A DNA stretch of 64,000 nt, taken from positions 124,001 through 188,000 of the forward strand of contig CAJIYW010000006.1 in the NCBI GenBank assembly GCA_905181765.1, in the 5' to 3' direction. Of this stretch, positions 27,044 through 34,987 are shown piece after piece (positions within the stretch are counted from its first letter, which is position 1; each line of letters opens with the position of its first letter). The DNA comes from Flavobacteriales bacterium UBA6772 (GTDB taxonomy: Bacteria; Bacteroidota; Bacteroidia; Flavobacteriales; Flavobacteriaceae). The notes beneath the pieces were generated by a model that was not told where the DNA came from, ran no database searches, and saw nothing but the letters and a program-made list of their open reading frames with translations. The position numbers and the translations under genes were made by a program.

Positions 27044-27463
27044 ATGAAAAATAAATTTTTACTAATAATCTTTATTTTATGTGCAATACATAACTCAAAG
27101 GCACAAGAGAGAACCTTTAATTTAACAATAAATATATCAGGTTTAAATTCTAGCGATGGTAATTTATTGGTTGGTATTTATAATAAGAAAGAGTCTTTTT
27201 TAAAGAAGCCTATTAAAAGTACCATTGTAAAAATTGAAAACAAAAAAGCACTAATTCTTTTCACAAATTTACCCAAAGGAATATATGCCGTTTCTTTTGT
27301 GCATGATGAGAATGATAATAAAAAAATGGATACCAATTTTATAGGAATACCTACAGAAGATTATGGCTGCTCTAATAACGCAACCGGCTTTATGGGGCCT
27401 CCAAAATACAAGGATGCACAGTTTGTTTTACAAGAAGACAAAATAATTGAAATAAATATTTAG
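27044..27463 (+). CDS. DUF2141 family secreted protein
   Basis: A 139-residue exported protein with a Sec signal peptide (residues 1 to about 20, ending NSKAQE). The remainder matches the DUF2141 pattern: LTINISGLNSSDGNLLVGIYNKKESFL, then a central strand block, FVHDENDNKKMDTNFIGIPTEDYGCSNNA (residues 85-114) and GPPKYKDAQF. The family is a small beta-sandwich of unknown role in Bacteroidetes and Proteobacteria. It lies alone after the hypothetical gene, with a 20-bp palindrome (27464-27483) at its end that may act as a weak terminator. Confidence 0.82.
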   Translation: MKNKFLLIIFILCAIHNSKAQERTFNLTINISGLNSSDGNLLVGIYNKKESFLKKPIKSTIVKIENKKALILFTNLPKGIYAVSFVHDENDNKKMDTNFIGIPTEDYGCSNNATGFMGPPKYKDAQFVLQEDKIIEINI

Positions 27464-27483
27464 ATAAATAAAATTTTATTTAT
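27464..27483. terminator. Possible weak terminator, AT-only palindrome
   Basis: A perfect 20-base palindrome (half-site ATAAATAAAA) directly at the DUF2141 stop codon. It has no GC pairs, so its strength as a terminator is doubtful. Confidence 0.3.
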
Positions 27484-27655
27484 TATTTTTAATGAATATA
27501 TATTTCTCAAAATTACCTTAAGATAAATATTTAGACAGATAGCCATCCACTTTTCTAGAATATATTTTCAATTAACATAAATCTGATTCAGATCAAAAAC
27601 TTAGACTATTATCCTAACTTCAATTGCACTAATAAACCACCAAACGCAAAACCTT

Positions 27656-29077
27656 CTAATGTTTAGAAAATGTATCTGCTATTTTATCTTCCTCTAAAAT
27701 AATACTTGTTTCAATCTTTACTTTATTTAAAATAACTTTTAACTCTTCTGTTGTTATTTCTAAATGTGTATTAACGGTATTATCTGAAAGCATGTTTAAT
27801 AATACCTCATCTTGAGCTCTACCTCTTTTCATAGCTTCATTATAACCAATATGCTCATTAAAAGTAACCAAAGAGTATTTAGAAGCATATTCCGTTGGAA
27901 AGGTTTTCTCTAAATCCATTTCTATCTTTCTTTTCTCTTTAAAAATAGGATTGGCAACATGATTTTTCATCTCATGAAAATTGTCTATTGCTAAATCTGC
28001 AATAGCATCTGTATCTTTTTTCCTTGTTTTTTGATATGCTTTAAAAACAGCTTCCCAATCCCCTAAATCTTCATCTAAAATTTGATCTAGCACAAAAACG
28101 TCTTCAAAAGAAGCGTTCATACCCTGTCCATAAAACGGTACAATTGCATGTGAAGAATCGCCAATTAACATCGTTTTATCTTGATAACTCCATGGCGAAC
28201 ATTTTATAGTTCCTAAGGGCCCTGTTGGGTTGTTTATAAATTCCTCTTTAATATTTGGAATTAAAGCCAATGCATCAGGAAACTCCTTCTCGAAAAACTC
28301 TGTAATTTTTTCTTCAGATATTAAATTATCAAAATTAAACTCTCCTTCATCGTAACTTAGGAATAAAGTTACGGTAAAACTACCATCCATATTTGGCAAA
28401 GCAATAAGCATAAAATCACCACGAGGCCAAATATGCAAATGTTCTTTACTTATTTGATGCTCCCCTTTTTTATCTGCAGGAATCTCGAGCTCTTTATACC
28501 CATGATTTAAATAATCTTGAGAATAACTAAACAAGAAATTACGTTCCGAAACATAACTTTTTCTTAAAGATGAACCTGCACCATCACCGCCGAAAATAAC
28601 CGTTGCATTCACTGAAAAGTCTTCTTTAGTTTTATAGTCTTTAAAGTGAGCAATTGCATTTTCTATGTCTACACTTTCACATTTTTTGTTAAAATGCATC
28701 TGTACATTTTCATGTTTCTCTGCTGCATCTAATAAGATCGCGTTCAAGTTTCCTCTAGAGATTGAATTTATAAATTCATTTTCTCTTCCAGAATAATTTG
28801 AAGAAAACGTATTTCCTTCAGTATCGTGCATTAATCTGCCAAACATTGGAATGCAAATTTCTCTAGCTTTTTCTTCCATTCCACACAAACGCAATGCTTT
28901 TAAACCTCTGTTCGACAAGGCCAAATTAATAGATCTACCTGCAGATATGTCGGTAGTTCTTAAATCTGGTCTGCTCTCATATAACTCTACTTTGAAACCT
29001 CTTTGCGCAAGTCTTAAAGCGAGTAAACTCCCGCACAAACCTGCTCCGATAATTAGTACTTTATCTTTTTTATTCAT
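27656..29077 (-). CDS. kmo: Kynurenine 3-monooxygenase
   Basis: A 473-residue flavoprotein hydroxylase converting L-kynurenine to 3-hydroxykynurenine with NADPH and oxygen. The FAD dinucleotide motif GAGLCGSLLALRLAQRG is at residues 12-28, SAGRSINLALSNRG near 46 is a Kmo hallmark, and the second FAD motif MLIGDSSHAIVPFYGQGMN is near 303. Length is normal. With kynureninase, 123 bases upstream on the same strand, it turns kynurenine into 3-hydroxyanthranilate, feeding tryptophan breakdown or quinolinate/NAD synthesis. The other pathway genes are not in the window. Confidence 0.95.
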   Translation of the reverse strand: MNKKDKVLIIGAGLCGSLLALRLAQRGFKVELYESRPDLRTTDISAGRSINLALSNRGLKALRLCGMEEKAREICIPMFGRLMHDTEGNTFSSNYSGRENEFINSISRGNLNAILLDAAEKHENVQMHFNKKCESVDIENAIAHFKDYKTKEDFSVNATVIFGGDGAGSSLRKSYVSERNFLFSYSQDYLNHGYKELEIPADKKGEHQISKEHLHIWPRGDFMLIALPNMDGSFTVTLFLSYDEGEFNFDNLISEEKITEFFEKEFPDALALIPNIKEEFINNPTGPLGTIKCSPWSYQDKTMLIGDSSHAIVPFYGQGMNASFEDVFVLDQILDEDLGDWEAVFKAYQKTRKKDTDAIADLAIDNFHEMKNHVANPIFKEKRKIEMDLEKTFPTEYASKYSLVTFNEHIGYNEAMKRGRAQDEVLLNMLSDNTVNTHLEITTEELKVILNKVKIETSIILEEDKIADTFSKH

Positions 29078-29200
29078 TAATTAAAAGTATTGTTTATATA
29101 TTTTTATAATCAACTTACTATAAAATAAAAATCAGTGTTCATCTAACTTAGAAATATTCTAATGGCCTTTTTTTTATTACTATTTTTTTTATTACAAAAA

Positions 29201-30478
29201 CTAGACTAATAAGAAACCTTTTAATATCGCAACCATGCGATACACATCTTCAAAAGAAGTATACATTGGCACTGGTGCGCAGCGTAATACATTAGGTTCT
29301 CGCCAATCTGTTATTATATATTGTTCTGTTAATTTTGTATGTAAACTCTTGTCCGCATTTTTAACTTGAATAGATATTTGACAACCTCTTTCTTTTGGAT
29401 TACTTGGTGTGATTATTTTTATATATTCAGAATCAATTTCACGAATTAAAAACTCAAAATACCCTGTTAATTTTTCTGATTTCTCCCTCAACGCATCCAT
29501 ACCAACTTCATCAAATAAATCTAAAGAAGCTTTAATTGCTGCCATAGATAGTATTGGCGGATTAGATAATTGCCAACCTTCTGCACCTGCCATAACATCG
29601 AATGGCTGCCGCATATTAAATCGCGTTTCTTTGTTATGGTTCCACCAGCCTGCAAAACGCGGTAAGTCTTTATTTTTGGAGTGCTTTTCGTGCACAAATA
29701 ATCCTGCCAAACTTCCTGGACCAGAATTCAAGTATTTATAGGTACACCATGCTGCAAAATCTACATTAGAATCATGTAAATTGGGTTGCACATTTCCTGC
29801 ACCATGCGCCAAATCAATTCCAACAACACAATCTTTTGAATGCCCTATTGCTGCAATTCTTTTGAGATCTAAAAACTGACCTGTATAATAGTTCACACCT
29901 CCAATTAATAAAAGCGCAATTTCATCGCCCTGTGTTTCAACGATTTTTTCTAAATCTTCGATATTTAACAACTCTTCATTTTCTCTTGGCTTCCATTGAA
30001 TAATATCTTCCGCAGAAAAACCATGAAATTTTAATTGAGATTCTACTGCATATCTATCTGAAGGAAATGCATCACTCTCTATAACTATTTTATATTTTAT
30101 TTTAGTAGGTCTGTAAAATGAAACCATTAACAAATGAAGATTTGTAGTAAGTGTATTCATTACAACCACTTCTATTGGTTTTGCGCCAACAATTTTAGCC
30201 ATTTTACTCGTTAATAATTCGTGGTAATTCAACCACGGATTCTTAGCCTCCAAATGTCCTTCTACTCCAAAATTTGCCCAATCTTCTAATTCTTGATTGA
30301 TATACTCTTTCGTCGATTTTGGCTGCAATCCTAAAGAGTTTCCAGTAAAATACAACCATTCGGTTCTTCTCAAAACCTCAGACTTCACCTTTGGAATATG
30401 AAATTTATCCCGCAAATAAGCAAGTGAATCTTCTTTATCTTGCTGTTTTGCAAAAGCTAAAGAGTTTTGATATTTCAT
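29201..30478 (-). CDS. kynU: Kynureninase
   Basis: A 425-residue PLP enzyme (fold type I) cleaving 3-hydroxykynurenine to 3-hydroxyanthranilate and alanine. The PLP-binding lysine is in the motif CTYKYLNSGPGSLAG near residue 240, the aspartate partner in GIDLAHGAGNVQP near 220, and the substrate-side YFTGNSLGLQPKS near 47. Length is normal. It precedes kmo on the same strand and is likely the first gene of that unit, with its own -7 element. Confidence 0.95.
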   Translation of the reverse strand: MKYQNSLAFAKQQDKEDSLAYLRDKFHIPKVKSEVLRRTEWLYFTGNSLGLQPKSTKEYINQELEDWANFGVEGHLEAKNPWLNYHELLTSKMAKIVGAKPIEVVVMNTLTTNLHLLMVSFYRPTKIKYKIVIESDAFPSDRYAVESQLKFHGFSAEDIIQWKPRENEELLNIEDLEKIVETQGDEIALLLIGGVNYYTGQFLDLKRIAAIGHSKDCVVGIDLAHGAGNVQPNLHDSNVDFAAWCTYKYLNSGPGSLAGLFVHEKHSKNKDLPRFAGWWNHNKETRFNMRQPFDVMAGAEGWQLSNPPILSMAAIKASLDLFDEVGMDALREKSEKLTGYFEFLIREIDSEYIKIITPSNPKERGCQISIQVKNADKSLHTKLTEQYIITDWREPNVLRCAPVPMYTSFEDVYRMVAILKGFLLV

Positions 30479-30498
30479 CTATAAAAAATGATTTATAT

Positions 30499-30506
30499 CA
30501 AATATA
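30499..30506 (-). promoter_or_regulatory. -7 element for kynU
   Basis: Minus-strand TATATTTG, an exact TAnnTTTG match, 20 bases before the kynU start. Confidence 0.5.
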
Positions 30507-30577
30507 AAACAATCCTTTTTAGATATCAATTTTTTGAGTTTTGATTTTTTGTACTTTAGCTGAAAATATTTTTATTA

Positions 30578-31723
30578 ATGAGAATTGCAAAACTTTTTAT
30601 GTTACTATTTTTGGTTCTTTTTATGTCATGTGAAAATGATGCCAAAATAATTATTGAACTACAAAATATCCATTCCACTATAAAAGCAAATTTTGCTCCT
30701 GACAAACGTGTTGAACTTTTTAATATTCATTTTGAGTTTGCAGACAATCAATTGATTCTTGAAGGAGAAACTACCTCCAAAAAAGCATTTTCTGCACTGT
30801 TAGATAGTTTAAAAAACAGAAAATTAGGATTTACAAATAATGTGCGCATACTTCCAGATAGCGTTGTTGGTGATAAATTCTATGCTGTTGCAAAAAACTC
30901 TGTAATTAATATTCGTTCTGCACCAAAACATTCTGCAGAATTAGGTACACAAGGTTTATTAGGAATGTCTTTAAAGGTTTTAGATAAAAAAGGAGATTTC
31001 TACAAAATTCAGACACCCGATAGCTATATCTCTTGGGTTGATAAAGGGGGTATTGAGCGAATGAATGAAAGGGAATTTAAGACTTGGAACAGCGCTAAAA
31101 AAGTAATTTTTACGAAGAATTTCGGTCTTGTATTCGCCACAAAAAGCAGTAATTCTGATATTATTTCTGATATTACTTTAGGCGGACTTTTAAAATATAT
31201 TTCTGAAGATGATACTTTTTATGAAGTAAAATATCCTGACAAAAGAACTGGTTTTATTAAAAAAAGCGAAAGTTATATTTATAAAAACTGGTTACAAGAA
31301 CTGCAAACATCCAAAGAAAGTATTGAAATAGTTGCCAAAACAATGGTCGGATTTCCATATTTGTGGGGCGGCACCTCTTCAAAAGGAATAGATTGTAGCG
31401 GATTTACAAAAATGGTCTATTTAATAAATGGATTTGTAATTCCTAGAGATGCTTCTCAGCAAATAAACGCTGGTGAAACAGTGGATGCTAATTTAAATTT
31501 TAAAACTTTAGAAAAAGGAGATTTATTGTTCTTCGGAAAAAAAGCAACAAAAACAACAAAACAACGTGTGGTGCATGTTGGTATTTGGTTAGGTAATGAT
31601 AAAATGGAATTTATTCATGCTTCTGGTAATGTACACATAAGCTCTATGGATGAAAAACAGCCAAATTATGATGAAATAAATAAGCTCAGATACCTTGGCA
31701 GCAAACGTTATTTAAATCTGTAG
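30578..31723 (+). CDS. NlpC/P60 (C40) cell-wall peptidase lipoprotein with SH3 region
   Basis: A 381-residue lipoprotein (signal ending MSCEND, Cys at about residue 18). A central bacterial SH3-like part (VINIRSAPKHSAELGTQGLLGM near residue 110) should bind peptidoglycan. The C-terminal NlpC/P60 domain holds the catalytic cysteine in GIDCSGFTKMVY (about residue 273) and the histidine in VHVGIWLG (about residue 333). Family members cut gamma-D-glutamyl-diaminopimelate bonds. The N-terminal ~80 residues are not recognised. It is divergent from kynU and followed by a terminator shared with serA. Confidence 0.92.
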   Translation: MRIAKLFMLLFLVLFMSCENDAKIIIELQNIHSTIKANFAPDKRVELFNIHFEFADNQLILEGETTSKKAFSALLDSLKNRKLGFTNNVRILPDSVVGDKFYAVAKNSVINIRSAPKHSAELGTQGLLGMSLKVLDKKGDFYKIQTPDSYISWVDKGGIERMNEREFKTWNSAKKVIFTKNFGLVFATKSSNSDIISDITLGGLLKYISEDDTFYEVKYPDKRTGFIKKSESYIYKNWLQELQTSKESIEIVAKTMVGFPYLWGGTSSKGIDCSGFTKMVYLINGFVIPRDASQQINAGETVDANLNFKTLEKGDLLFFGKKATKTTKQRVVHVGIWLGNDKMEFIHASGNVHISSMDEKQPNYDEINKLRYLGSKRYLNL

Positions 31724-31870
31724 ATGCCTCGCATTATTAACTTAAAAGATAAAATAAAATTATAGTTATTGCTTCGCAAAAATTCATACTAAAAGTGAGT
31801 TGTTTTCTTTTCTAATATCTTTATTAAAAAACTAAAAAGTCACTCCTTTTATCATAATAAAAACAAATAA

Positions 31871-31902
31871 AAAAAGCCTTTCAAATGATTGAAAGGCTTT
31901 TT
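31871..31902. terminator. Bidirectional terminator between NlpC/P60 and serA genes
   Basis: A 14-bp stem (arms 31871-31884 and 31889-31902, core GCCTTTCAA), loop ATGA, flanked by A- and T-runs. It lies between convergent genes. The ~145 bases before it have no recognised feature. Confidence 0.9.
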
Positions 31903-31947
31903 TATTACAAGACGTTTAAAACTCTTGACGTATCATTTATCTTACAA

Positions 31948-33840
31948 TTAATATAAAACTCTAAATTTGATTGTTCCTTCAATTTTTCTTAACTCTTCTA
32001 AAACAGCTGTATTATATTCTTTATCTAAATCTGTAATTACATAACCTACAGAAGAATCTGTAGACAAATACTGACCTATAATATTTAAGTTATATTCTGC
32101 TAATACCTTATTTATTTTTGCCATAACTCCTGGCACATTTTTATGAATATGTAAAAAACGATGTGCTTTTGTTTGTCTTGGCAAACGAATATTTGGAAAA
32201 TTTACAGCATCTACTGTATTCCCAGAATTAATATATGCCATAATTTTACTTGGTACAAAGTCTGCAATATCTCTTTGCGCCTCTTCTGTACTTCCACCAA
32301 CGTGTGGTGTTAAAATTACGTTTGGCAATCCTTTTAAATCTGTGTAGAATTCACCATTTTTTCTTGGTTCCTCAGGATATACATCTACTGCAGCACCTGC
32401 TAATTTTCCACTTTTTAAAGCGGTAACTAAAGCTTCAATGTTCACAACAAAACCGCGAGAAAGATTCACTAAATGTGCACCATCTTTCATTTGGGAGATT
32501 TCTTTTTCTCCGAAAAAATTCTTGTTAGAAGAATTGTCATCAACATGTAAAGTAACTACATCAGATACTGCCAATAATTCAGATAATTCGTCTATTTTAG
32601 TAGCGTTTCCTAATGCTAATTTATCTTCAACATCATAATAGCAAACATCCATTCCTAGTGCCTCTGCTAATATTGATAATTGTTTACCAATATTACCATA
32701 ACCAACAATACCTAGTTTTTTACCACGAACTTCTCTAGAACCTGCAGCTGTTTTATTCCACTGACCATTATGAATTTCTGTACTTCTTTGAAAAACACTA
32801 CGCATTAGCATAATAATTTCTCCTATTGCCAATTCTACAACAGAACGTGTATTACTGTAAGGTGCATTAAAAACTACAACTCCGTTCTCTTTGCATGCTT
32901 CTAGATCTATTTGTTTGGTACCAATACAAAATGCACTTACTACCATTAAACGCTCTGCAGCTTCTATGACTCTTTTAGTTACATTTGTTTTAGAACGAAT
33001 TCCTAAAACATGTACATCTTTTATTTTTTCAATCAATTCATCTTCAGACAAACTTTTTGAAACTGTTTCTACTGTAAAACCATCTTTAGATAACTTTTTA
33101 AAAGCATCTGAATGTACGTTTTCTAAAAGTAAAATTTTAATCCTGTTCTTTGGGTATGAAATATTTCTTGGCAAATCGTTTACGTATAAAAATTCATCTA
33201 AATTAGGAGCAATATGGTCTGCATTTTCTGTTGTTTTTTCTCTTGAAACGTTCTCTGTATATGCAAAAAAAGTATCTGCTATACCAGCTTCACGAGTAAC
33301 ATAATCGCTGTAACCATCTCCAATAACTTGTATTTCTCCTTCTAAATTCATATTTTTTAAACATTGAATTTTTCCATTGTGTTTCGATAACGGATTGTTG
33401 GCGTCAAAACCAATAATTTCTCCGTCTGTTGCAAATTCAAATGTATTTGCAAACACTCTTTCTGAGGGTATATTGTATTCTTCTACAATAGGATCTATAA
33501 ACTCTTTGAAACCACAGGAAATTACATAAATATTTTCTGCAAAATCTTCAAAAAACGATTTGTTACTTTCGATAGACTTAGAAACCTGCTTTTTTAAGGC
33601 GTTTACCAAACTACTTAAATCTGATTTGTTCGCTTTTAAAAGCTGAATTCTTCTTTCTAAGGATTCTGTAAAAGAAATTTCGCCGTCAATACCTAAATTA
33701 GTAATATCTATAATTTCCTGAATTATAGCATTCTTATTTGGATTATTTGTCAACGTTATTTCCGCCAAAACATCTAAGGCCTCTACCTTTGTTAACGTAC
33801 TATCAAAATCAAAAACATAACTTCTTTTCTTGGTATTCAT
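31948..33840 (-). CDS. serA: SerB-SerA fusion: HAD phosphatase domain plus D-3-phosphoglycerate dehydrogenase
   Basis: A 630-residue two-domain protein for serine synthesis. Residues 1 to about 215 are a SerB-like HAD phosphatase: DFDSTLT (motif I), VISCGFKEFI (motif II) and GDGYSDYVTREAG (motif III). Residues ~235-550 are 3-phosphoglycerate dehydrogenase: the NAD motif GIVGYGNIGKQL, NLSRGFVVN and the catalytic LTPHVGGSTEEAQ. Residues ~555-630 are an ACT domain (HIHKNVPGVMAKINKVLAEY) for serine feedback. It may catalyse the first and last steps of the pathway; phosphatase activity is inferred from motifs. The -7 element is at 33878-33885. Confidence 0.92.
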   Translation of the reverse strand: MNTKKRSYVFDFDSTLTKVEALDVLAEITLTNNPNKNAIIQEIIDITNLGIDGEISFTESLERRIQLLKANKSDLSSLVNALKKQVSKSIESNKSFFEDFAENIYVISCGFKEFIDPIVEEYNIPSERVFANTFEFATDGEIIGFDANNPLSKHNGKIQCLKNMNLEGEIQVIGDGYSDYVTREAGIADTFFAYTENVSREKTTENADHIAPNLDEFLYVNDLPRNISYPKNRIKILLLENVHSDAFKKLSKDGFTVETVSKSLSEDELIEKIKDVHVLGIRSKTNVTKRVIEAAERLMVVSAFCIGTKQIDLEACKENGVVVFNAPYSNTRSVVELAIGEIIMLMRSVFQRSTEIHNGQWNKTAAGSREVRGKKLGIVGYGNIGKQLSILAEALGMDVCYYDVEDKLALGNATKIDELSELLAVSDVVTLHVDDNSSNKNFFGEKEISQMKDGAHLVNLSRGFVVNIEALVTALKSGKLAGAAVDVYPEEPRKNGEFYTDLKGLPNVILTPHVGGSTEEAQRDIADFVPSKIMAYINSGNTVDAVNFPNIRLPRQTKAHRFLHIHKNVPGVMAKINKVLAEYNLNIIGQYLSTDSSVGYVITDLDKEYNTAVLEELRKIEGTIKFRVLY

Positions 33841-33877
33841 CTTTAAAACCTTGGGTAACTAATGGATTGTAAAGTTA

Positions 33878-33885
33878 CAAATATA
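33878..33885 (-). promoter_or_regulatory. -7 element for serA
   Basis: Minus-strand TATATTTG, 37 bases before the serA start. Confidence 0.48.
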
Positions 33886-33978
33886 GTAGGGCTCTAGAAA
33901 GCAAATTTAAAGTTTTATGATTAATCACGTAATTTAGAGCAATAAGCCTTAAGTTGATAAAAAATATCAATAAAAGGG

Positions 33979-34800
33979 CTATAAATTATAAAATCCTAAA
34001 AGAGTTAAGTACCAAATAATAGGTAAAGATTCCACCCAAAAAGAGCTGTAGTATTTAGATTGATTCATTTTTGAACGCATTAGGAAAACCAAGGTTGTAA
34101 AAAAGAAAATCATAAATACATTCTTAGAAATATCATTGGCGTTAATTCCATATTCTAATAATAATGCAAAAATCATTAAACCCAAACCCAATCTTTTAGT
34201 TTTTTGCACTCCTATTTTCTTGGGAATTGTTTGCAGGGAGATAGCATCATATTGCACATCTCTTATGTCAAACGGTAAAACTAAAACCAATACAATTAAA
34301 AAACGTTGCAAGCATAAAAACAAAACATTTAATGAGACTTCTCTACTAGCTTCTATCACTGGAAGTAAAACAGTAAAACCTGCCCAAACCAAAGCCACAA
34401 CAATTATTTTTAAATAGCTAATTTGACGTAAATTTTTGTGAAATCCACTAAGAAAAGGAATAGCATACAGTAAGGTTAAAAGTACAAAAGGAGCGCTATA
34501 AATTAAAGTTTTTAAGGAAATTTGAGCTCCATAATAACACGTTGCTAAAAAACAAAAGAAAGAAAAAATCTGAATTATTTTTAAATCTTCTGTGAGACTT
34601 CTGTGATGTAATTTTGCAACACCTGCATATTTTACAAAATTATAACCCGTAATTGTTGCGAAGAAAATAAAATAATTAAAATACTCTTGATAATCGAGTT
34701 CAAAGTACTGTTCTGTTACTCTTACAAACGTATATACTGCTATAGCTACGTGAATACTCGCATTGATATAAAAATTGAAAAATAGTTTAAAAAACTTCAT
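33979..34800 (-). CDS. UbiA-like membrane prenyltransferase homologue, first Asp motif missing
   Basis: A 273-residue protein with about eight membrane segments and the general layout of UbiA-type prenyltransferases. The second Asp-rich motif is recognisable as LPFDIRDVQYD followed by TIPKKIGVQKTK, near residues 175-200. The first motif, normally NDxxDxxxD, is replaced by YNFVKYAGVAK near residue 53, so magnesium-diphosphate binding in the usual way is doubtful. It may be a diverged or non-catalytic relative. It is monocistronic, with a -7 element only 4 bases before the start codon. Product and substrate unknown. Confidence 0.65.
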   Translation of the reverse strand: MKFFKLFFNFYINASIHVAIAVYTFVRVTEQYFELDYQEYFNYFIFFATITGYNFVKYAGVAKLHHRSLTEDLKIIQIFSFFCFLATCYYGAQISLKTLIYSAPFVLLTLLYAIPFLSGFHKNLRQISYLKIIVVALVWAGFTVLLPVIEASREVSLNVLFLCLQRFLIVLVLVLPFDIRDVQYDAISLQTIPKKIGVQKTKRLGLGLMIFALLLEYGINANDISKNVFMIFFFTTLVFLMRSKMNQSKYYSSFWVESLPIIWYLTLLGFYNL

Positions 34801-34804
34801 AAAA

Positions 34805-34812
34805 CAAAAATA
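34805..34812 (-). promoter_or_regulatory. -7 element at a possible leaderless start (UbiA-like gene)
   Basis: Minus-strand TATTTTTG ending 4 bases before the ATG at 34800, so transcription should begin at or next to the start codon. Confidence 0.42.
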
Positions 34813-34897
34813 ACCTTTCTGTTGATAACATTTGTTTTTAGTTAATAATTAACCTCAAATTAGCTGAATTAGAAGCCTTAATATTTTATTTAATTCT

Positions 34898-34905
34898 TAT
34901 TTTTG
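34898..34905 (+). promoter_or_regulatory. -7 element for gcvP
   Basis: TATTTTTG, 82 bases before the gcvP start, giving a leader of about 75 bases. No glycine riboswitch was recognised. Confidence 0.45.
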
Positions 34906-34987
34906 AACTGTCAAAAAATCATTATTTTTTGACTGCATAAATTAAATACTAAATCGATTGAAAACAATCGTTCACAAAACTTAATAA

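Noticed and set aside
34801..34987. Glycine riboswitch before gcvP
   Set aside because: The leader is short and AT-rich; none of the conserved glycine aptamer elements were seen.
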